A stretch of 50,621 bases of DNA. Source: an uncultured Acetobacteraceae bacterium. GTDB lineage: Bacteria; Pseudomonadota; Alphaproteobacteria; Acetobacterales; Acetobacteraceae. A program made the position numbers and the translations under genes. The stretch covers positions 1 to 50,621 of the forward strand of contig CAITUP010000139.1 in the NCBI GenBank assembly GCA_903895595.1. The letters run 5' to 3'. Every line of letters starts with the position of its first letter. Positions within the stretch are counted from its first letter, which is position 1. Under the pieces are notes generated by a model. It saw only the letters and a program-made list of their open reading frames with translations, was not told the origin of the DNA and did no database searches. Shown here piece after piece: positions 44,862-50,621 of this stretch.

Positions 44862-46046
44862 ATGCAACTCTGGTTCCATAACGAAAACACCTATCCGTTC
44901 GTGCCGAAGGATGTGCTGGACTCCGCCGATTCCGTGCGCGCCAGCCTGCCGGGCAAGTTGCTGGACCCGCGTATCGCCGCCGATCTGTTCCATGAATGCA
45001 TGGACGAATCGCTGCTGTGCGACGATGTCGGCATCAATATCGTGTCCATCGAGCATCACAGCGGCATCAACAGCCTCTATGGTGCCAGCCCGATCATTCT
45101 GGGCGCGCTGGCACGTCAGACCCGTAACGTGCGCATCCTGTCGCAGGGCACGCTGATTTCGCTGCGCAACGACCCGGTCCGCGTCGCCGAGGAATATGCC
45201 ACCGCCGACGTCATGCTGCGGGGACGGCTGGATATCGGTTTCGTGAAATCCGGCGACAGCGAAATGGCGTCCAACAACGCCAACCCCGTCGGCAATCTCG
45301 AACGGTTCTGGGAAGCCATCGACCTGATCGCCGCCGCGCTGAAAAACCAGGACGGACCGATGCGGTGGGAGGGCAAGCATTACGCCCATCGCCACATCAA
45401 CCTCTGGCCGCGCCCGTATCAGCAGCCGCACCCGCCGATGTGGGCCGCGACGGGCGATCCGGATACGTCGCGCGAGCTCGGGCGGCGCGGAATGGTGAAT
45501 TCCGTGGTGCTGCGCGGGATCGAGGGTACCAAACGCGCCTGGGGCGCCTATCGCGAGGCTCGGGTCGAAGCCGGTCTGCCGGAGGCGCCGCTGGACCGTT
45601 TCGCTTACGCGGCATTCGTCTATGTCGGCGATACCGATGAGGAAGGGATCGAAGTCGGGTCGAAACTGTTGTGGTTCCTGAACACAAGCTTGAAGCAAGC
45701 GCCGCAGTTTTCGAAATTTTTGCCGGGCCGCATGCCCGCTGAAATGGCCCCGCAGGTCTACCGCACCAAGCCTCGGCCCGGCGAGGCTCGGGTTGCCCGC
45801 CCGGCCGATGGGTTGATCGGGATGACGGCGGAACAGGCGATCCAGCGCCAGATCATGTTCGCCGGCAATCCCGATACGGTGTTCAAACAGATCATGGCCG
45901 CCTACGACGCACTGGGCGGCTTCGGGCACCTGATTTTCATCGGGCGGTCCGGCTATCTGACGCATATGGAGGCCGAAAAAGGCATCCGCATGCTGGCCAA
46001 GGAAGTGTTGCCCCGAGTGCGGGAGGCGACGCGGGCACGGCCGTAA
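44862..46046 (+). CDS. LLM-class flavin-dependent monooxygenase (module B)
   Basis: A 394-residue luciferase-like monooxygenase, paralogous to the module A enzyme. Shared blocks include SIEHHSGINS, NDPVRVAEEYAT, GRLDIGFVKSGD, LWPRPYQQPHPPMW, DRFAYAAFVYVGD and DALGGFGHLIFIGRSG. The His pair in EHH lies at the flavin site in this class. It is the final gene of the operon with the binding protein, dioxygenase and hydrolase. Alkane- or aryl-sulphonate-like or heterocyclic substrates are possible; sequence alone cannot decide. Confidence 0.9.
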   Translation: MQLWFHNENTYPFVPKDVLDSADSVRASLPGKLLDPRIAADLFHECMDESLLCDDVGINIVSIEHHSGINSLYGASPIILGALARQTRNVRILSQGTLISLRNDPVRVAEEYATADVMLRGRLDIGFVKSGDSEMASNNANPVGNLERFWEAIDLIAAALKNQDGPMRWEGKHYAHRHINLWPRPYQQPHPPMWAATGDPDTSRELGRRGMVNSVVLRGIEGTKRAWGAYREARVEAGLPEAPLDRFAYAAFVYVGDTDEEGIEVGSKLLWFLNTSLKQAPQFSKFLPGRMPAEMAPQVYRTKPRPGEARVARPADGLIGMTAEQAIQRQIMFAGNPDTVFKQIMAAYDALGGFGHLIFIGRSGYLTHMEAEKGIRMLAKEVLPRVREATRARP

Positions 46047-46062
46047 CCGCGCCCGCGGATTG

Positions 46063-46083
46063 GGGGCGGGTTATGCCCGCCCC
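46063..46083. terminator. Shared hairpin between convergent genes
   Basis: An 8-bp perfect GC stem (GGGGCGGG / CCCGCCCC, loop TTATG) lies between the module B monooxygenase stop (46046) and the end of the leftward DoxX-like gene, overlapping that gene's stop. It has no T-run; probably a weak bidirectional terminator. Confidence 0.45.
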
Positions 46084-46508
46084 TGACGGAACAGCACCGA
46101 CCGCGCCAACGCAATCGCGTCGTCCCGTCGCACGATCAGAATAAACGCCGCGCAGGCCCAGACCTCGCACGCTTCCTTGAACAGCGCACCGCCGTCGTGG
46201 TACGGGTCGATGCCCAACGGGCTGACCAAATGGAAGAAGATCGCGCCGGACATGACCCCGAGCGCGAAAGCCGCGCCGAAGACCCGCGTGCCTGGGAGCA
46301 CAACAAAAATCGACGCTGCAATTTCCATAATCGCGACGAAAAGGCGGAACGGCTTTTCGTAACCATGGATAAATAGCCAATCCGACAGGATGGTGAACAG
46401 ATACACCGATCCTTCGTTGCCGGTCAGCTTGTATTGCTCATACCACAGCAACGTCCCGGCGATGTACAGCGCGGCGGGCCAGGTCAGAAAGCGCAGGATG
46501 CGGTCCAT
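46071..46508 (-). CDS. DoxX-like four-helix membrane protein
   Basis: A 145-residue membrane protein with about four transmembrane segments: WPAALYIAGTLLWYEQYKL, LFVAIMEIAASIFVVLPGT, GAAFALGVMSGAIFFHLV and VWACAAFILIVRRD. The overall layout fits the DoxX/DoxD-like small quinone-associated family, although similarity is weak and the family is not certain. It lies at the end of the minus-strand cluster of NHL and flavin-monooxygenase genes. It could pass electrons from an oxidation step to the quinone pool; that is speculation. Confidence 0.62.
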   Translation of the reverse strand: MDRILRFLTWPAALYIAGTLLWYEQYKLTGNEGSVYLFTILSDWLFIHGYEKPFRLFVAIMEIAASIFVVLPGTRVFGAAFALGVMSGAIFFHLVSPLGIDPYHDGGALFKEACEVWACAAFILIVRRDDAIALARSVLFRQGRA

Positions 46509-46561
46509 GTCGGTGTCTCCGTAAGGGGTGTCGCATATACGACACCCCGAGGCGACATGCG

Positions 46562-47515
46562 TTACACCTTCACTAATTTCTGTAAACACCGTACCGGATT
46601 CGGCCGGGGAATATTTGGGAACGACCGCGGCCAGGAGGTATGCGCGACCTCGCCGACATAGAGATCGCCATGCGAATCCACCGCCATCCCGTGCGGCGAA
46701 ATAAACTGTCCCGGCCCGGCACCGCGCGCCGGAGTCGCTTCCACCGTCGCCAGCAGATTGCCCTTCAGGTCCATCACGCTGATCCGCGGCCCGATATTCG
46801 GGTGATCGATGTTCACCGGCAGATGCGGCCCGAGCTCGGCGATGTAGCAGATCGGGCAGGCGCCGGAGGTCATGTACAGACCGCTGGGCCGGTGCAGATT
46901 GTTCCACTGCGTTTCGAATTTCCCGTTGCCGTCGAACACCTGCACCCGGTGATTTTCGCGGTCGGCGACATAGACCCAGCCATCGGCATCGCAGCAGATA
47001 TTATGCGCGATGTTGAACTGCCCGGGACGGGTGCCGGAGCTGCCCCAGGACAACAGACGCCGGCCCGACGGGTCGTATTTATGGACACGGGCGTTGCCGT
47101 AACCATCCGATATGTAAATGTCGCCGGAAGGGGACAGCGCGGTATGGGTGCAACGATTGAACGGCTCGCCGCTCATGAACGGCGACGGTTTGCCGGGGAT
47201 GCCGATTTCCAGCAGCACTTTGCCGTCCAGCGTGCACTGGCGCATCGTGTGATCGCCGTCGTCGGTGCAATAAATGGTGTCGTCCGGCCCCATGGAAATG
47301 CCATGAGCACGGCTGAACAACCCCTCGCCCCAGGAGCGGAGGAAATTGCCGTCGCGATCGAACACGATCATCGGGTGTTCGCCTCGGTTGAACGCGTAGA
47401 CGTTGTCGTGCCGGTCCACGCCGACCGCGGCCACGTCCAAAGTCACCCAGCCCGGCGGCAGTTTCATCCAGCCATCGGCGGGTTCGTATTTATATGCGCC
47501 TTCGCCCATCGTCAT
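46562..47515 (-). CDS. NHL-repeat beta-propeller protein, PAL-like
   Basis: A 317-residue protein of repeated NHL units, such as VTLDVAAVGVDRHDNVYAFN, RAHGISMGPDDTIYCTDDGD, ALSPSGDIYISDGYGNARVH, NICCDADGWVYVADRENHRV and PHGMAVDSHGDLYVGEVAHT. Six blades similar to the peptidyl-alpha-hydroxyglycine alpha-amidating lyase family are expected. No signal peptide is present, unlike secreted PAL. Bacterial members of unknown role are common near oxidative catabolic genes. It lies in the same orientation as three flavin monooxygenase genes upstream, with only 16 bp before it. Confidence 0.86.
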   Translation of the reverse strand: MTMGEGAYKYEPADGWMKLPPGWVTLDVAAVGVDRHDNVYAFNRGEHPMIVFDRDGNFLRSWGEGLFSRAHGISMGPDDTIYCTDDGDHTMRQCTLDGKVLLEIGIPGKPSPFMSGEPFNRCTHTALSPSGDIYISDGYGNARVHKYDPSGRRLLSWGSSGTRPGQFNIAHNICCDADGWVYVADRENHRVQVFDGNGKFETQWNNLHRPSGLYMTSGACPICYIAELGPHLPVNIDHPNIGPRISVMDLKGNLLATVEATPARGAGPGQFISPHGMAVDSHGDLYVGEVAHTSWPRSFPNIPRPNPVRCLQKLVKV

Positions 47516-47531
47516 GTTTTTGTCTCCTGTG

Positions 47532-48443
47532 TCACCAGCCGAGCGAGACGCGGATACGTGCCATCGCTGCCATTTGGGTTGCGTGGTCGCCGCCTGCGAA
47601 ACGAATCATCAAATGCGTCGCGCCGGCCTGGGCATAGCCATCGAGCCACGCGGCGACTCCGGCTTCCGGTCCGGCATAGGCAGCTTGGCGCTTGCGGGTG
47701 ATGTGCCCGGGCACGCCGTAATAGGCTTCCAGGAACTGGTTCATTCGCTCATCCGCCCGTTCGGCGTTCTCATCCAGCGCCACGGTCAAATACATCGCCC
47801 CCGTAACAGGCGACGTTTTCCGTATATACGCGAACTGCTCGGCGTATTGTTCCGCTGTCGGCGCAATTGGAAACCACCCGTCGAAAGAACGCGCTGCCCG
47901 GTCCAGACTGGCCTGGAGGTTGCCGCCGATCCAAAGCGGCGGGCCTTCGGGCCGGTAGGTGACCGGCGCCAATACCCCCTGCTGCACGTCCCAGCGCCCG
48001 TTCCAATCCACCGGCTCCCCGGTCCAGAGCGCTTGACACAGCCGCAACCCCTCCATCATCCGGCCGACCCGCTTATCGAACGGCACGCCGGCCGCGGTGA
48101 ATTCGGCGCGGATATTCGGCCGGTCGGCGGCGATGCCGACACCCAGGATCAGGCGACCTTCGCTGACCTGATCCAGCGTGGCAACCTGATGCGCCAGCAA
48201 AACGGGGTTGCGCAAAGCCGGCAACAGCACCGCCGTGCCGAGTTGCACGCGCGGCACCCGACCGGCAACGCCCGCCAGCAACGTCAACGGTTCGTGTCGG
48301 GGACGGGCCAGCAACGAATCGCCGACCCAGATGGAATCGAAACCCATGGATTCCGCGCGTGTCGCGAGTTCCAGCATGGGGCCGGTTTCGGGCCGGCCCT
48401 CCATGATTTGCTCGCGGGTGGGGAGGAGGTAGCCGAGTTTCAT
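47532..48443 (-). CDS. LLM-class flavin/F420-type oxidoreductase (third type)
   Basis: A 303-residue luciferase-like protein of the shorter F420-dependent-like group. It starts MKLGYLLPTREQIMEG, then ELATRAESMGFDSIWVGDSL, DQVSEGRLILGVGIAADRPN and GPPLWIGGNLQASLDRAARS. Whether it uses FMN or F420 cannot be told. Its start ATG 48443 lies next to a palindromic repeat (48450-48521) that would form part of its leader; the ribosome site is weak (GACGGGTCG). It is the third gene in a run of monooxygenases followed by an NHL protein. Confidence 0.86.
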   Translation of the reverse strand: MKLGYLLPTREQIMEGRPETGPMLELATRAESMGFDSIWVGDSLLARPRHEPLTLLAGVAGRVPRVQLGTAVLLPALRNPVLLAHQVATLDQVSEGRLILGVGIAADRPNIRAEFTAAGVPFDKRVGRMMEGLRLCQALWTGEPVDWNGRWDVQQGVLAPVTYRPEGPPLWIGGNLQASLDRAARSFDGWFPIAPTAEQYAEQFAYIRKTSPVTGAMYLTVALDENAERADERMNQFLEAYYGVPGHITRKRQAAYAGPEAGVAAWLDGYAQAGATHLMIRFAGGDHATQMAAMARIRVSLGW

Positions 48444-48449
48444 CGACCC

Positions 48450-48521
48450 GTCATGGCCGGGCCTGACCCGACCATCTCCGGAAAATTGGCCTGAGCTGGT
48501 CGGGTCAGGCCCGACCATGAC
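48450..48521. repeat. Palindromic repeat element, two-armed copy 3
   Basis: A 72-bp element with two nearly perfect roughly 24-bp arms (one mismatch), each with GGCCTGACCCGACC or its complement, around a spacer carrying TTGGCCTGAG. It separates two monooxygenase genes. It has the same total length as copy 1. Confidence 0.88.
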
Positions 48522-48540
48522 GGCTGTGCGAGAGTGAGCA

Positions 48541-49395
48541 TCACCCCTCCAACTCCTTCTTCAACGCCGTCCAACGATCCAGGATCGGCATGATCGCCTC
48601 CTCCGGTTCCGCCGGCAGGCTGAACACGATTCGATCGATGCCGATTTCCTGGCAGAAGCGCAATTGTTCCACATTATCCGGCGTGCGGAAAATCGTGATT
48701 GGCAGAGACGCCGGGTCGCGCCCGGCTTCTTTCGCCATGACCCGGAATTGCTCGATCAGCACGCCGACGCCGTCCTTCGCCAGCCGGTCCGCCCGCGGAA
48801 TCCAGCCGTCGCCATAGGCAATCGCGCGGCGCGCGGCATAAGGGTAAGCACCGCCCACGATAATCGGCGGGTGCGGCTTCTGCACCGGCTTCACGCCTTG
48901 TTCCATCGGATCGAAATTCACGAATTCCCCATGATATTCGGAGATTTCGTTCATCCAGATGGCCTTCATCGCCTCGACTCGTTCACGCGCGAGCTTGTGG
49001 CGGGATTTGAAGACGGTGCCGTGGTTTTCGACCTCGTCCTGGTTCCAGCCGTTGCCAACACCGAACAGGAAGCGTCCGTTCGACAGCCGGTCGATGGTCG
49101 AAACCATCTTGGCCGTCACGATCGGGTCGCGCTGGGTCAGCAGCGCGATGCCGGTGCCGATTTTCAACGTAGACGTCACCGCCGCCGCTGTATTCAGCGC
49201 CAGAAACGGATCGTAGATATCGTAGTATGGCCGCAACATCGCCCCGCCGGACGGAAACGGCGTAACCCGGCTCTGCGGAACATGCGTGTGTTCGGGCACC
49301 CACAGCGACTCGAACCCCCGCTGCTCCAGCTCCCGCGCCAACGGCGCCGGCTGCATGGAGGCGGAGGTGAAAAACATGACGGCACCGATGTGCAT
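48541..49395 (-). CDS. LLM-class flavin-dependent oxidoreductase (second in cluster)
   Basis: A 284-residue luciferase-like protein of the F420-dependent/LLM group. It has MHIGAVMFFTSASMQPAPLA, RGFESLWVPEHTHVPQSR, LALNTAAAVTSTLKIGTGIA, GRFLFGVGNGWNQDEVENHG and KPHPPIIVGGAYPYAARR. The VPEHTH segment carries the typical pre-barrel His. It starts at 49395, 14 bp after the stop of the preceding gene (49410), so the two share a transcript. The copy-3 repeat follows its stop at 48541. Confidence 0.88.
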   Translation of the reverse strand: MHIGAVMFFTSASMQPAPLARELEQRGFESLWVPEHTHVPQSRVTPFPSGGAMLRPYYDIYDPFLALNTAAAVTSTLKIGTGIALLTQRDPIVTAKMVSTIDRLSNGRFLFGVGNGWNQDEVENHGTVFKSRHKLARERVEAMKAIWMNEISEYHGEFVNFDPMEQGVKPVQKPHPPIIVGGAYPYAARRAIAYGDGWIPRADRLAKDGVGVLIEQFRVMAKEAGRDPASLPITIFRTPDNVEQLRFCQEIGIDRIVFSLPAEPEEAIMPILDRWTALKKELEG

Positions 49396-49409
49396 TGCGA
49401 TATCCTCGA

Positions 49410-50420
49410 TCAGGCCGAACGAACGGCGGGGAAAACCTCTTCCGAGATCAGTTGCATTTGTTCCATCGCCAGGCTGGCGGGCATGCCGACCCAGTGGATG
49501 CCCAGTACCAGGGTGTTGACGCCGAACCGGCGCTTCAACACCAATATCTGTTCCGTAACCTCGGCCGGGGAGCCGAACAGGAACCGATCGTTCATCAGAT
49601 CGGCGAAGTCGCCGCTGAACGCATCGCCCGACGGCATGACCTTGTCCTGCCCCCAATCCTTGTAGGCCTTGTATTTCGCCTCCAGCGACGGGCGCGCCAG
49701 ACGGATGGCTTCCTCGCGGGTGCGGGCGACGAAGACCTCCCGCATCATGGGCAGTTCGGCGGGAAATGGTTTGCCGGCGTCGTCCAACGCACGCTTATAG
49801 ACCTCCATCTGCTGCGCGATGGTGTCGATCTTGTTGTGCGGGTTGATCATCCAGGCATCCGCCATGCGGGCCGCGCGACGGATGCCGACATTGGCATTGG
49901 CGCCGATCCACACCGGCGGCAGCGGTTTTTGCAAAGGCAGCACTGTGCAATTGGCGTGGTCCAGCTTGAAGTAGGACGCCTCCATGGTCACGAAATCCTC
50001 GGTCCACAGCCGCTTCACGGCGGTCAGGCATTCCTCGAACCGCGGGCCGGACTGCTTGGTGGTGGTGCCGAAGGCGTTGAACTCCACCTCGCGGTAGCCG
50101 ATGCCGGCGCCGAAGATCATCTTGCCGTCGCACATCACGTCCAGCGAGGCGAGCTCCTCGGCCACATGCAACGGCGAGTGCAGCGGCAGCAGCACCACGC
50201 TGGGGATCAGCCGCAGTTTCGGCGCCACCATCGCGACTTGGCATAAATACGGAATCTGCTGGATGTACTGAAACGGGTGGGAGCTGTAATGCGACCCCTT
50301 CCCAATACAATCGTACCCGAGCTGCTCGGCCCGCACGGCGGCGTCCAGGTCTTCTTTCAGGCGCACGCGCATGTCGTCGCCCTGCGGGTATTGGCCGCGA
50401 ATGATCAGGCCGAAGCGCAT
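49410..50420 (-). CDS. LLM-class flavin-dependent oxidoreductase (first in cluster)
   Basis: A 336-residue luciferase-like monooxygenase. It starts MRFGLIIRGQYPQGDD and contains EQLGYDCIGKGSHYSSHPFQ, HVAEELASLDVMCDGKMIFG, GYREVEFNAFG and PPVWIGANANVGIRRAARMA. It differs from its neighbours (no WPRPxQQPHPPxW), so the cluster holds three distinct subfamilies rather than tandem duplicates. It is first of the leftward operon and is divergent from the chalcone-isomerase-like gene across 70 bp. GGAGGGAACCC precedes the ATG. Confidence 0.88.
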   Translation of the reverse strand: MRFGLIIRGQYPQGDDMRVRLKEDLDAAVRAEQLGYDCIGKGSHYSSHPFQYIQQIPYLCQVAMVAPKLRLIPSVVLLPLHSPLHVAEELASLDVMCDGKMIFGAGIGYREVEFNAFGTTTKQSGPRFEECLTAVKRLWTEDFVTMEASYFKLDHANCTVLPLQKPLPPVWIGANANVGIRRAARMADAWMINPHNKIDTIAQQMEVYKRALDDAGKPFPAELPMMREVFVARTREEAIRLARPSLEAKYKAYKDWGQDKVMPSGDAFSGDFADLMNDRFLFGSPAEVTEQILVLKRRFGVNTLVLGIHWVGMPASLAMEQMQLISEEVFPAVRSA

Positions 50421-50490
50421 GGGTTCCCTCCCTGGTTGGGGGCACCATAAACACCTTCCCCGGCGCGACAAAGCGGGGCATACTAGCCAA

Positions 50491-50621
50491 ATGACAATTC
50501 GGCCCCTCCTGCTATCCCTTTTTGTCCTGTTGGCGTTGGCGGTGTCGTCGCGCGCGGCGGATGTCGATGGCGTGCCCTTCCCCGAGGCGCAGCAGATCGA
50601 CGGCAAGGTGCTGCGGCTGAA
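50491..50621 (+). CDS. Chalcone isomerase-like secreted protein, truncated by window edge
   Basis: Only the first 43 residues are visible. A signal peptide (MTIRPLLLSLFVLLALAVSS, then RAAD) is followed by VDGVPFPEAQQIDGKVLRL, the usual N-terminus of chalcone-isomerase-like bacterial proteins, which are lipid-binding periplasmic proteins rather than flavonoid enzymes. The rest lies outside the window. Confidence 0.62.
   Translation, partial: MTIRPLLLSLFVLLALAVSSRAADVDGVPFPEAQQIDGKVLRL

Noticed and set aside
44100..45965. 621-codon frame opposite the module B genes
   Set aside because: Antisense shadow covering two recognised genes, with no domain visible.

Overview
The window reads as a dense, GC-rich alphaproteobacterial chromosome segment. 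A Ros/MucR zinc-finger regulator, an iron-type superoxide dismutase, many twin-arginine-exported binding proteins and an abundance of luciferase-like flavin monooxygenases suggest a Rhodospirillales/Acetobacteraceae-like soil or plant-associated organism. That placement is inference from gene style only. I see no rRNA, tRNA, CRISPR array, transposase, integrase or phage gene. Genes are closely packed, ATGA stop/start overlaps are common, and no gap exceeds about 300 bases.

Region 1 (0-12.8 kb): a translationally coupled minus-strand trio (APH-type kinase, enolase-like protein lacking the catalytic histidine, D-2-hydroxyacid dehydrogenase) is divergent from a GMC oxidoreductase. It is followed by a stand-alone AsnC/RAM domain, an acetolactate-synthase-like TPP enzyme, a TPR-glycosyltransferase, MucR, a Gfo/Idh/MocA oxidoreductase, YifB/ComM and a coupled DUF3800 protein. 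A UUCG-loop terminator facing left at 12.8 kb implies an unannotated leftward transcript.

Region 2 (13-23.4 kb): two orphan ABC binding proteins are followed by a hydrolase plus flavin-monooxygenase pair on the minus strand. Next comes a complete operon holding a PotABCD-type transporter and a RutA-like pyrimidine-type monooxygenase.

Region 3 (23.4-34.3 kb): small genes, a type-II dehydroquinase-like protein lacking its catalytic Tyr, a TPR protein, sodB with a clear terminator, and a squalene/phytoene-synthase-family protein. After these, six genes are chained by 4-bp ATGA overlaps; they include a membrane Rieske protein and a haloalkane-dehalogenase-like hydrolase. A VOC protein, three esterase-like hydrolases and an enoyl-CoA hydratase follow.

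Region 4 (34.3-50.6 kb): an NrtR-like regulator, an orphan form-II CoxL-like molybdenum hydroxylase subunit, a second hydroxyacid dehydrogenase and an EmrAB-type efflux pair. A plus-strand operon then holds a binding protein, a TauD-like dioxygenase, a hydrolase and a flavin monooxygenase. A minus-strand cluster holds three more luciferase-like monooxygenases, an NHL-repeat protein and a DoxX-like protein. The right edge cuts a secreted chalcone-isomerase-like gene.

Taken together this looks like a catabolic/scavenging neighbourhood: uptake binding proteins, six flavin monooxygenases, dioxygenase, esterases and hydratase. Two hydrolase-monooxygenase modules are paralogous. Several genes appear to carry hairpins over their ribosome-binding sites, and a palindromic intergenic repeat family occurs three times.
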